NCBI RefSeq assembly: GCF_035325925.1
Contig: NZ_DAOKZA010000004.1
Span: 55,441 to 119,440 of the forward strand
Direction: 5' to 3'
DNA length: 64,000 nucleotides
DNA from: Calidifontimicrobium sp035325925
GTDB lineage: Bacteria > Pseudomonadota > Gammaproteobacteria > Burkholderiales > Burkholderiaceae_C
Positions 7,712 to 16,096 of the stretch are shown in pieces (position 1 is the first letter of the stretch; every line of letters begins with the position of its first letter). The notes under the pieces were generated by a model. The model did not search any database, was not told the origin of the DNA, and worked only from the letters and a program-made list of their open reading frames with translations. Both the position numbers and the translations under genes were made by a program.

Positions 7712-10314
7712 GGCGTGGACTTGGCGAGGGCCTTGAGCCGGTACAGCGCGTCGAGCGCCTGGCGGGGCGTGAGCGTATCAGGGTCGAGGTCGGCCAGCGC
7801 GTCGTCCACCGGCGACGCCGCGGGCGGCGGCGCCGCCGGCGGCGGGGCGAACAGGTCGACCTGCGCGCTGCCGCCGCGCTGCTGCGCCTCGAGCGCCTCG
7901 AGCGCGGCGCGCGCCTGACGGATCACCGCGGCCGGCATGCCGGCGAGCTGCGCCACCTGCACGCCGTAGCTGCGGCTCGCCGGGCCGGCCTCGATCTCGT
8001 GCAGGAACACGATGTCGCGCCCCGCGCCCTCGACGGCGCTGACGTGCACGTTGATCGCGCGCGCGTGCTTCTCGGGGAACGCGGTGAGCTCGAAGTAGTG
8101 CGTCGCGAACAGCGTGAAGGCGCGGCTGCGGTCGTGCAGGTGGCTGGCGATCGCGCCGGCCAGCGCCAGCCCGTCGAAGGTGCTGGTGCCGCGGCCGATC
8201 TCGTCCATCAGCACCAGCGACTGCTCGGTGGCGGCGTGCAGGATCGCGCTGGCCTCGGTCATCTCGAGCATGAAGGTCGACTGCGCGTTGGCCAGGTCGT
8301 CGGCGGCGCCGACGCGCGTGTGGATCGCGTCGATCGGCCCGAGCCGGCACGACGACGCCGGCACGTACGAGCCCATCGCGGCCAGCAGCACGATCAGCGC
8401 GACCTGGCGCATGTAGGTGCTCTTGCCGCCCATGTTCGGGCCGGTGATCACGAGCAGGCGCGTCTTCGCGTCTAGCCGGCAGTGGTTGGCGATGAACGGG
8501 CCGCCGCCGGTGGCCTGCAGGCGCGCCTCGACCACCGGGTGGCGGCCGGCCTCGATGTCGATGCAGGGGTGCGCGACGAACTGCGGCCGGCACCAGCCCA
8601 GCGTGGCCGCGCGCTCGGCCAGCGCCGCCAGCGCGTCGATCGCGGCCAGCGCGCGCGCCGCCGCACCGAGCGCGGGCACGAAGGGCTGCAGCGCGTCGAG
8701 CAGCTGCTCGTACAGCCACTTCTCGCGAGCCAGCGCGCGCTCCGAGGCGGCGAGCGCCTTGTCTTCGAAGGCCTCGAGCTCGGGCGTGACGAAACGCTCG
8801 GCGTTCTTCAGCGTCTGCCGGCGCTGGAAATCGGCGGGCACCTTGTCCTTCTGGCCGGCGGTGACCTCGATGTAGAAGCCGTGCACCTTGTTGTACTGCA
8901 CGCGCAGGTTGGCGATGCCGGTGCGCGTGCGCTCGCGCGCCTCGAGGTCGAGCAGGAAGGTGTCGCAGTGGGTCGCAATCGCGCGCAGCTCGTCGAGCTC
9001 GGCGTCGAAGCCCGCGGCGATCACGCCGCCGTCGCGCAGCAGCGCCGCGGGCTCGTCGGCCAGCGCGCGCTGCAGCAGCTCGTGCACCTGCGGCGGCGGC
9101 TGCAGCGCGGCGTGCAGCGCGTCCAGCCGCTCGCCGCCGGTGGGCATCGCGTCGCGCAGCGACGGCAGCGCGGCCAGCGTGGCGCGCAGCCCGACGAGCT
9201 CGCGCGGGCGCACCTGGCGCAGCGCCAGCCGCGCGGTGATGCGCTCGACGTCGCTGACGTGGCGCAGCCGCTCGCGCAGCGCGTCGAAGCCGTCGGCGAC
9301 GAGGCGCTCGACGGCGTCCAGGCGCTGCAGCGCCGCGGCGCGCTCGCGCTGCGGGTGGGTCAGCCAGTGGCGCAGCGTGCGGCTGCCCATGCCGGTGCGG
9401 CAGGTGTCGAGCAGCGACAGCAGCGTGGGCGCCGGCTCGCCGCGCAGCGTGGCCACCAGCTCGAGGTTGCGCACGGTGGCCGGCGGCAGGTCGAGCAGTT
9501 CGTTGGCGCGTTCGACCGCCAGCGCGGTCACGTGCGCCAGCGCCTGCCCCTGCGTGTGTTCGGCGTACGCGAGCAGCGCCGCGGCCGCGGCGTGCGCGAC
9601 CGGCAGGTCGGCGGCATTGAAGCCGGCCAGCGTGGCGACCTTCAGCAGGTCGAGCAGCTTGCGCTGGCCCAGCGCGGCGTCGAACTGCCAGGCCGGGCGC
9701 TTGGTGCGCGCGGCACGCTGCTGCAGCACGGCGGCGGGCAGCTCGTCGCGGTCGACCAGCACTTCGGCCGGCGCCAGCCGCGCCAGCCAGCTGCCCAGTT
9801 CGGCCTCGCCGCACTCGGTCACGCCGAGCCGGCCGCTGGCCAGCCCCAGCCAGGCCAGCCCGAAGGTCGCGCGCTGGCGCGCCAGCGCCAGCAGCAGCGT
9901 GTCGGCGCGTTCGTCCATCAGCTCGCTGTCGGTCACCGTGCCGGGGGTGACGACGCGCACCACCTTGCGCTCGACCGGGCCCTTGGCCGCGCCGACCTCG
10001 CCGACCTGCTCGGCGATCGCCACCGACTCGCCCAGCCGCACCAGCTTGGCCAGGTAGCTCTCGAGCGCGTGCACCGGCACGCCGGCCATCACCACCGGCT
10101 CGCCGGCGGACTGCCCGCGCGAGGTCAGCGTGATGTCGAGCAGCCGGTGCGCGCGCCGCGCATCGTCGTAGAACAGCTCGTAGAAGTCGCCCATGCGGTA
10201 CAGCACGAGCGCGTCGGGGTGCGCCGCCTTGATGCGCAGGTACTGCGCCATGGACGGAGAATGGCGCGAGAGGTCGCCCTTCAAGAGGTCGGCCGTTGTG
10301 ATCGGGGTGGTCAT
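7708..10314 (-). CDS. mutS: DNA mismatch repair protein MutS
   Basis: This is the 868-residue MutS that recognises mismatches and starts methyl-directed or MutL-dependent repair. Seen here are the mismatch-wedge Phe-X-Glu (GDFYELFYDDA, residues 42-52), connector and lever/clamp regions, the ABC ATPase Walker A GPNMGGKST (about 625), the Walker B/signature region (STFMLEMTE, LVLMDEIGRGTST) and the helix-turn-helix dimer end. The length is normal (about 850-880). The start is supported by the family start and by a duplicate of the same 5' region at 24367-24530. It overlaps the Anbu gene by 4 bp downstream. Confidence 0.97.
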   Translation of the reverse strand: MTTPITTADLLKGDLSRHSPSMAQYLRIKAAHPDALVLYRMGDFYELFYDDARRAHRLLDITLTSRGQSAGEPVVMAGVPVHALESYLAKLVRLGESVAIAEQVGEVGAAKGPVERKVVRVVTPGTVTDSELMDERADTLLLALARQRATFGLAWLGLASGRLGVTECGEAELGSWLARLAPAEVLVDRDELPAAVLQQRAARTKRPAWQFDAALGQRKLLDLLKVATLAGFNAADLPVAHAAAAALLAYAEHTQGQALAHVTALAVERANELLDLPPATVRNLELVATLRGEPAPTLLSLLDTCRTGMGSRTLRHWLTHPQRERAAALQRLDAVERLVADGFDALRERLRHVSDVERITARLALRQVRPRELVGLRATLAALPSLRDAMPTGGERLDALHAALQPPPQVHELLQRALADEPAALLRDGGVIAAGFDAELDELRAIATHCDTFLLDLEARERTRTGIANLRVQYNKVHGFYIEVTAGQKDKVPADFQRRQTLKNAERFVTPELEAFEDKALAASERALAREKWLYEQLLDALQPFVPALGAAARALAAIDALAALAERAATLGWCRPQFVAHPCIDIEAGRHPVVEARLQATGGGPFIANHCRLDAKTRLLVITGPNMGGKSTYMRQVALIVLLAAMGSYVPASSCRLGPIDAIHTRVGAADDLANAQSTFMLEMTEASAILHAATEQSLVLMDEIGRGTSTFDGLALAGAIASHLHDRSRAFTLFATHYFELTAFPEKHARAINVHVSAVEGAGRDIVFLHEIEAGPASRSYGVQVAQLAGMPAAVIRQARAALEALEAQQRGGSAQVDLFAPPPAAPPPAASPVDDALADLDPDTLTPRQALDALYRLKALAKSTP

Positions 10315-10650
10315 GTCGGCCGAGATGGTAGGTCAGGACGACGAAGTGGCTGGCTTTGGCGGCGCAGCGGCCGTCATCATCCGAATCGCGAAACACGTAG
10401 CGCGAGCCACGGGCCTGTACCCGCTCCAGACCGGACAGAGAGATTCGCGCTCGCGGATGTTCTCGTTCGCCGCAAGAAGTGTCCGTTCGCGGTCCGGGAT
10501 CAACGCGCGCGCCGGTTTGCGCCCTGTCTTCACCCGGCCGCCCACGCGGCCCTTTGCCGCGCTCAACTGGCAAGATTCTCGATTGCGGCCAACTGCCCCA
10601 ACGCTCACACTCTTGTACTTCTACCGGCCCTACGCCAGCCAGCACCCAAC
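10315..10650. other. Intergenic region between mutS and the AraC-family gene
   Basis: These 336 bp between divergent genes must hold the promoters of mutS (minus) and of the AraC regulator (plus). The base composition is less extreme than in the flanking genes. A 91-codon minus-strand frame (10333-10608) has no domain resemblance and no convincing ribosome binding site and is not called. No clear sigma-70 pair was identified. Confidence 0.5.
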
Positions 10651-11538
10651 GTGTCCTCCGCCGTCAAGATCTTCCAGGGCCGCTTCGGCCGCGTCGCCCT
10701 GCTCGAGATGGATGCGCCCCTGGTCGGTCATGCGCACCATCACTGCCACATCCTGATCAAGGCTGGCGGTGCGGACAGCGCGTTCAGCGTTCGCGGCGAG
10801 CGCGCGCCGCTCACCGACGAGTCGGCGGTGCTGGTCAACGCATGGGAGCATCACGCCTACGAGCACGATGCGCCCCCGGGGCAGCGCACGCTGATCCTGG
10901 CGCTTTACATCGAGCCGAACTGGCTGGCGGAGCTGCAGCGCTCGCTCGCGCTGTCGGCCCATCCGCGCTTCTTCCCGCAGAAGTGCGTGGCGATCACGCC
11001 GCAGACCAAGCGCATCGCCGAGGAATTCGTGCTCGAGATGTGGTGGGCCGACGAGGTGTCGCCCGCTCGCATGGAGGAACTGCTCTTCAACCTCATCATC
11101 GCAGTGATCGACAGCTACTCCGGCTGGCGCGATCTGGTCGCGCTGCTGCGCGCCAAACCGCCGGTGGCGATGGACCCGCGCGTGCGCCGTGCCATTGCGC
11201 TGATGCGGGAAGACATCGCGCACGAGCTCGACGTCGATGCCTTGGCCGCGCGCAGCGGGCTGTCGCGGGCCCACTTCTTCACGCTGTTCCAGCGCGACAC
11301 GCAGGTCACGCCGCTGGTCTACGCCAACGTGCTGAGGTTCGAGGCGGCTGTGCAGCGCCTGTCGCGGGGGCAGGAGCCGGTCAGCGCGGTGGCGCACGAG
11401 CTGGGCTTCTCGGCGCCCGGCCACTTTGCGCGCTTCTTTCGGCAGCACCTGGGCATCACCCCGACGGACTATCGCCGCGCGGTCAATCTCTTCGAGCCGC
11501 CGGACGATGCCGCCCCCGGCCAGCCGCCGGTGATCTGA
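10651..11538 (+). CDS. AraC-family transcriptional regulator
   Basis: This protein of about 295 residues has an N-terminal cupin-like sensor (HAHHHCHILIKAGG, with a His cluster near residue 30) and a C-terminal double helix-turn-helix of the AraC type (LDVDALAARSGLSRAHFFTLFQ; AHELGFSAPGHFARFFRQHLG). Such proteins are effector-responsive activators. It is followed by a terminator and then, in the same direction, by the molybdenum hydroxylase/CoA-ligase/transporter operon, which it probably controls. The start used is GTG 10651; the frame is open far upstream antisense to mutS, and the first in-frame ATG (about 10708) would cut into the cupin, so GTG is preferred without a strong ribosome binding site. 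Confidence 0.87.
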   Translation: MSSAVKIFQGRFGRVALLEMDAPLVGHAHHHCHILIKAGGADSAFSVRGERAPLTDESAVLVNAWEHHAYEHDAPPGQRTLILALYIEPNWLAELQRSLALSAHPRFFPQKCVAITPQTKRIAEEFVLEMWWADEVSPARMEELLFNLIIAVIDSYSGWRDLVALLRAKPPVAMDPRVRRAIALMREDIAHELDVDALAARSGLSRAHFFTLFQRDTQVTPLVYANVLRFEAAVQRLSRGQEPVSAVAHELGFSAPGHFARFFRQHLGITPTDYRRAVNLFEPPDDAAPGQPPVI

Positions 11539-11545
11539 CGTCGCG

Positions 11546-11575
11546 ACGGGCCCTGTAGGGCCCGTTGTCTTTCCT
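11546..11575 (+). terminator. Rho-independent terminator after the AraC gene
   Basis: A perfect 8-bp stem (ACGGGCCC/GGGCCCGT) with a TGTA loop begins 8 nt after the regulator's stop and is followed by a T-rich tail (TGTCTTT). It separates the regulator from the catabolic operon, which should therefore have its own promoter in 11576-11720. Confidence 0.75.
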
Positions 11576-11733
11576 GCCCGGCCAGGGCGTTGCTGCAGAG
11601 CAGCATGGAACTGGCCAGACTTTTCGGTCAGCGATCGGACGATCCGGATCTTTGCCGGACGCCTGCGTTCACGCCTGCATGCCGAGCCTGTCGACACTGC
11701 GTCACACCGCAGACCGACAAGCAGGAGACAGGC

Positions 11734-14700
11734 TTGCACAGCGATCCGGGCCTCGCCGAGGCCCTTACCCCACGCCACATCGGGCGACCGATCGAGCGCC
11801 ACGAAGACGCCGCGCTGCTGACCGGCCGCGGCCGCTTCGCGGACGACCTGGGCGAGCCCCCCGGCACGCTGCAGGCGGCCGTGCTGCGCAGCCCGCATGC
11901 GCATGCCGAGCTGCTGGCGGTCGACGCCTCGGCGGCCCTGGCGATGCCGGGCGTGCGCGCCGTGCTGACTGGCGAGGACGTGCAGCGCTGGTCGCAGCCC
12001 TTCGTCGTGGGCGTGAAGGCGCCGATGCAGCACTGGGCGCTCGCGGTGGACCGCGTGCGCTACAGCGGCGAGCCGGTCGCGGTGGTGATCGCCGAAGACC
12101 GCTATCTGGCGGAGGACGCACTCGATGCCATCCGCGTCGAGTACCGGGCGCTGCCCGCGACGGTGGACATCGCCGAGGCCAGCGAGGCCGGTGCACCGGT
12201 GCTGCACGAGGCGGTGGGCAGCAATGTGGTCAACGAGCGCTTCTTCCGCTACGGCGATCCGGATCAAGCCTTCGCGGGCGCCGCGCGCCAAGTTGCCATC
12301 ACCGTGCACTACCCGCGCAACAGCTGCACGCCGATCGAGTGCGGCATCGTGGTGGCCGAGCACCAGCCCGAAGCCGACGGCGGCCACGCCTACGAGGTGC
12401 TGTCGAACTTCATGGGCCCGTTTTCGCTGCATTCGGTGATGTCGCTGGCCCTCGGCGTGCCGGCCAACAAGCTGCGTCACCGGGTGCCGCGCGACAGCGG
12501 CGGCAGCTTCGGCGTCAAGCAGGCGGTGCTGCCTTATGTGGTGCTGATGTGCCTCGCCTCGCGCAAGGCCGGCGCGCCGGTGAAGTGGGTGGAAGACCGG
12601 CTCGAGCACCTCGGCGCCGCCACCTCGGCCACGGCGCGGCTGACCCACATCACCGCCGCGCTCGACGGCGAGGGTCGCATCACCGCGCTCGACTGGGACC
12701 AGCGCGACGACGTCGGCGCCTACCTGCGTGCGCCGGAGCCGGCCACCTTCTACCGCATGCACGGCGCGCTCAGCGGCGCCTACGACATCCCGAACCTTGC
12801 CGTGCGCAACCGCGTGGTCGTCACCAACAAGACGCCCACCGGGCTGGTGCGCGGTTTCGGCGGGCCGCAGGTCTACTACGCGCTCGAACGGCTGATGGAC
12901 CGCATCGCCGTCGAGCTGGGCGAAGACCCGGTCGCGCTGCGCCTGCGTCACTACGTGCAGCCGCAGCAGTTCCCCTATACCGCGGCGGCTGGCGCCGTGC
13001 TCGATTCGGGCGACTACCACCGCCTCACCGCGATGGCGATGGCCGCTGCGCGTGAGCAGGGCTTGTGGCAGCGCCAGGCCGCGGCGCGTGCCGCCGGCCG
13101 GCTCTACGGCATCGGCGTGGCGGCGATCGTCGAGCCCTCGGTGTCGAACATGGGCTACATCAGCACCGTGCTGACGCCCGAGCAGCGGGCCAAGGCCGGG
13201 CCGAAGAACGGCGCGATCGCCAGCGCGACAGTGGCCATCGACCTGCTCGGCGGCGTCAACGTGGTGGTCGCGTCGGCGCCTGCGGGGCAGGGCCACATGA
13301 CGGTGTGCGCCCAGGTGGTGGCCGACGTGTTCGGCCTGCAGCCTGGGCAGGTGGTGGTGAACGTCGAGTTCGACACCGCCAAGGACGCCTGGAGCGTGGC
13401 GGCCGGCAACTACAGCAGCCGCTTCGCGGGCGCGGTGGCCGGCACGGTGCATCTCGCGGCCTCGCGGCTGCGCGACAAGCTGGCACGCATCGCCGCGCCG
13501 CAACTCGGCTGCCCACCGCAGCGGGTGCGCTTCGAGGGCGGCGCGGTCTTCGATGAACAGATGCCCGAGCGTCGCCAGCCCTTCACGCGCCTGGCCGCCA
13601 ATCCGCACTGGGCGCCGGCCTTGCTGCCCGAGGGCGAAGCGCCCGGGCTGCGCGAGACCGCGTTCTGGACCGCGCCGACCCTGGCCGCGCCCGACGCGCA
13701 GGACCGCGTCAACACCTCGGCCGCCTACGGCTTCGTGTTCGACGTCTGCGGCCTCGAGGTCGATCCGGCCACCGGCCGCGTACGCGTCGATCGCTACATC
13801 ACCGGCCACGATGCCGGGCGGCTGCTCAATCCGGCGCTCGCCGACGGCCAGATCCGCGGCGCCTTCGCCCAGGGGCTGGGTGCGGCACTGATGGAGGAGT
13901 TCCGCTACGGCGCCGACGGCAGCTTCCAGAGCGGCACCTTCGCCGACTACCTGGTACCCACCGCCTGCGAGGTGCCCGACCCGGTGATCGTGCACCTGGA
14001 GACGCCGAGCCCGTTCACGCCGCTGGGCGCCAAGGGCCTCGGCGAAGGCAACAACATGAGCACACCCGTGGTAATCGCCAATGCTTTTGCCGATGCGCTG
14101 CGGCCGCTGCGCGATCTCGCCGACGTGCGCCTGCCGCTGATGCCGTCGCGCGTGCTCGCGCTGATCGGCGAAGCGGGTGGCCTGGCCGAGCCGGAGCCGC
14201 CCGCCGGGCTCGGCCGCAGGGCGGAACCTGCCAGAGTGGCCGGCGGCCTCGCGCTGCAGGCCCAGGGCAGCGTGGACATCGCCGCGCCACCGGAGAAAGT
14301 GTTCGCCGTGCTTCTCGATCCGGCGGCGCTGGCGCGCGTCATCCCGGGATGCCACGCGCTGCAGCGCGACGGCGAGCATCGCTACCGGGCCGACGTCACC
14401 GTCGGCGTGGGGCTGGTGAAGGCGCGCTACGAGGCCCGCATCGAGCTGTCGGAGATCGACGCGCCGCGCAGCCTGCGGCTGGCCGGCTCGGGCCAGTCTT
14501 CGCTGGGCACGGGTTCCGGCAGCGGCACTGTGCGCCTGGAGGCCACGGCCTCCGGCACCCGGCTTCACTACGACTATGCGGCGCAGGTGGGTGGCAAGGT
14601 GGCCGCCGTGGGCAGCCGCATGCTCGAAGGGGCCGCGCGCATCGTGCTGGCCCAGCTGTTCGAGTCGCTCGGCCGCCAAGCCGCCGGCGACGCCGCGGTG

Positions 14701-14754
14701 CGCAAGGCGCCATGGTGGCAGCGTCTGCTGGCCTGGCTGGGGGTGGCGCGATGA
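11734..14754 (+). CDS. Molybdenum hydroxylase large subunit fused to a CoxG/SRPBCC domain
   Basis: This protein of about 1006 residues belongs to the xanthine dehydrogenase/CoxL family. It has an a/b-hammerhead (RHIGRPIERHEDAALLTGRGRFADD), molybdopterin-binding regions with TGLVRGFGGPQ, a TGHDAGRLLNP loop, and GAKGLGEGNN, which carries the catalytic Glu. From about residue 800 a second domain follows (GSVDIAAPPEKVFAVLLDPAALARVIPGC), a CoxG-type SRPBCC fold, and then an amphipathic/hydrophobic tail. CoxG is normally a separate protein that helps cofactor insertion or membrane attachment. The CO-oxidiser active-site loop of true CoxL is absent, so the substrate is probably an organic compound. 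The start is TTG 11734, 5-7 nt after AGGAGA; the upstream in-frame ATGs have no ribosome binding site. Confidence 0.88.
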   Translation: MHSDPGLAEALTPRHIGRPIERHEDAALLTGRGRFADDLGEPPGTLQAAVLRSPHAHAELLAVDASAALAMPGVRAVLTGEDVQRWSQPFVVGVKAPMQHWALAVDRVRYSGEPVAVVIAEDRYLAEDALDAIRVEYRALPATVDIAEASEAGAPVLHEAVGSNVVNERFFRYGDPDQAFAGAARQVAITVHYPRNSCTPIECGIVVAEHQPEADGGHAYEVLSNFMGPFSLHSVMSLALGVPANKLRHRVPRDSGGSFGVKQAVLPYVVLMCLASRKAGAPVKWVEDRLEHLGAATSATARLTHITAALDGEGRITALDWDQRDDVGAYLRAPEPATFYRMHGALSGAYDIPNLAVRNRVVVTNKTPTGLVRGFGGPQVYYALERLMDRIAVELGEDPVALRLRHYVQPQQFPYTAAAGAVLDSGDYHRLTAMAMAAAREQGLWQRQAAARAAGRLYGIGVAAIVEPSVSNMGYISTVLTPEQRAKAGPKNGAIASATVAIDLLGGVNVVVASAPAGQGHMTVCAQVVADVFGLQPGQVVVNVEFDTAKDAWSVAAGNYSSRFAGAVAGTVHLAASRLRDKLARIAAPQLGCPPQRVRFEGGAVFDEQMPERRQPFTRLAANPHWAPALLPEGEAPGLRETAFWTAPTLAAPDAQDRVNTSAAYGFVFDVCGLEVDPATGRVRVDRYITGHDAGRLLNPALADGQIRGAFAQGLGAALMEEFRYGADGSFQSGTFADYLVPTACEVPDPVIVHLETPSPFTPLGAKGLGEGNNMSTPVVIANAFADALRPLRDLADVRLPLMPSRVLALIGEAGGLAEPEPPAGLGRRAEPARVAGGLALQAQGSVDIAAPPEKVFAVLLDPAALARVIPGCHALQRDGEHRYRADVTVGVGLVKARYEARIELSEIDAPRSLRLAGSGQSSLGTGSGSGTVRLEATASGTRLHYDYAAQVGGKVAAVGSRMLEGAARIVLAQLFESLGRQAAGDAAVRKAPWWQRLLAWLGVAR

Positions 14755-15584
14755 AGCCGGCAGCCTTCGAGTACCAGCGCGCCGAGACGGCCGCGGAAGC
14801 CGCGGCGGTGCTCGCGCAGCTCGGCGACGAGGCGCGCATCCTCGCCGGCGGGCAATCGCTGATGGCGGTGCTCAACATGCGCCTGGCCCGGCCGCAGCGC
14901 CTGGTCGACATCTCGCGCTCGTCGGCGCTGGCCGAACTGCGCGTCGATGGCGCCATGCTGCACCTCGGCGCGGCCGTCACCCAGGCCATGCTCGAGTGGC
15001 GGCCGGGGTTGGCGCAGGAACTGCCGCTGCTGGCGCTGGCCTTCCCGCACATCTCGCACTTCCAGATCCGCAACCGTGGCACGGTGGCCGGCAGCATCGC
15101 ACACGCCGACCCTTCCGCCGAGCTGCCGCTGGCGCTGCTCGCGCTGGGCGGCGAGGTCTGCCTGCGCAGCGCGCGCGGCGCACGCCGCCTGGCCGCCCAG
15201 GACTTCTTCACCGGCATGCTGCTCACCGCGCGCCGGGCCGACGAACTGGTCGAGGCCGTGCGCTTTCCGCTGGCCTCGGCCGGCCAGGGCCACGGTTTCG
15301 AGGAGTTCGCGGTGCGCCATGGCGACTTCGCCATCTGCGCCGTGGCGGCGGTGGCCGATGCGCGCCGGCTGCGCATCGCCGTCGGCGGCGTCGCCGACCG
15401 GCCGGTGGCGCGCGACCTGCCGCTGCTCGACGGCGAGGCACTCGACGACGCCCTCAACGAACTCGCCTGGTCGCTCGACGTGCGCGACGAGCCGCAGGCC
15501 AGCGCAGCGCTGCGGCGCCAGCTGGTTCGCCGCCTCGGCCGCCGCGCTGCCGATCGGGCCCTCACCACCCGGAGAACCGCATGA
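14751..15584 (+). CDS. Molybdenum hydroxylase FAD-binding (medium) subunit
   Basis: This 277-residue CoxM/xanthine-dehydrogenase FAD subunit carries electrons from the 2Fe-2S subunit to FAD and an external acceptor. Both FAD signatures are visible: AGGQSLMAVLNMRLARP (residues 31-47) and RNRGTVAGSIAHADPSAELP (about 105-125), plus the C-terminal CO_deh_flav_C region. It has no cysteine-rich insertion, so it lacks the extra [4Fe-4S] cluster of 4-hydroxybenzoyl-CoA reductase beta subunits. That argues for a hydroxylase rather than a reductase. The ATG overlaps the large-subunit stop (ATGA), and the gene overlaps the next one in the same way. Confidence 0.93.
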   Translation: MKPAAFEYQRAETAAEAAAVLAQLGDEARILAGGQSLMAVLNMRLARPQRLVDISRSSALAELRVDGAMLHLGAAVTQAMLEWRPGLAQELPLLALAFPHISHFQIRNRGTVAGSIAHADPSAELPLALLALGGEVCLRSARGARRLAAQDFFTGMLLTARRADELVEAVRFPLASAGQGHGFEEFAVRHGDFAICAVAAVADARRLRIAVGGVADRPVARDLPLLDGEALDDALNELAWSLDVRDEPQASAALRRQLVRRLGRRAADRALTTRRTA

Positions 15585-16096
15585 CCGTGCTGGACGCCCG
15601 CGCCGAACATCCGGTGCGCCTCACGCTGAACGGCCGCGAGCGCTGCGCCAGTGCGTCGCCGCGCCGCCTGCTGTCGGACTTCCTGCGCCATGACCTCGGC
15701 GCCACCGGCACCCACGTCGGCTGCGAACACGGCGTGTGCGGCGCCTGCACGGTACAGATCGACGGCATCGCACAGCGGTCCTGCCTGACGCTGGCGGTGC
15801 AGGTCGACGGCCGTGAGGTTCGCACTGTCGAAGGCCTGGCCGGCCCCGATGCAGTGCTGCAGGACCTGCAGGCCGCCTTCAAGCGCCGCCATGCCCTGCA
15901 ATGCGGCTTCTGCACGCCGGGCATCCTGATGTCCTGCGCGGACTGGCTCGGGCGCATCGCCGGCCGTGGCGTGCCGGAGGAGGAAAAGGTGCGCGAGATG
16001 CTGTCCGGGCATCTGTGCCGCTGCACCGGCTACACGCCCATCGTCGCCGCGGTGATGGACGTGGCGCGTGCACGCTGGGAGGCGTCGCATGCTTGA
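15581..16096 (+). CDS. Molybdenum hydroxylase 2Fe-2S (small) subunit
   Basis: This 171-residue CoxS-type electron-transfer subunit has an N-terminal plant-type ferredoxin cluster site (CEHGVCGAC with a later Cys in RSCLTL) and a C-terminal second [2Fe-2S] site (CGFCTPG ... HLCRCTGY). Both are complete. The length is normal (150-175). It is the third subunit of the L/M/S enzyme encoded here, in the order L-M-S. It is translationally coupled at both ends: ATGA with the FAD subunit, and an 8-bp overlap with the CoA ligase start. Confidence 0.94.
   Translation: MTVLDARAEHPVRLTLNGRERCASASPRRLLSDFLRHDLGATGTHVGCEHGVCGACTVQIDGIAQRSCLTLAVQVDGREVRTVEGLAGPDAVLQDLQAAFKRRHALQCGFCTPGILMSCADWLGRIAGRGVPEEEKVREMLSGHLCRCTGYTPIVAAVMDVARARWEASHA

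Noticed and set aside
10333..10608. A 91-codon minus-strand gene upstream of mutS
   Set aside because: No ribosome binding site, no recognisable domain and unlikely composition; treated as intergenic.
14751..15584. 4-Hydroxybenzoyl-CoA reductase beta subunit
   Set aside because: No cysteine-rich insertion for the extra [4Fe-4S] cluster, and the subunit is short (277 residues).
11734..16096. Aerobic CO dehydrogenase (CoxLMS)
   Set aside because: The large subunit has a GLVRGFGGPQ loop instead of the CO-oxidiser Cys-containing active-site loop; only the fold and the CoxG domain are shared.
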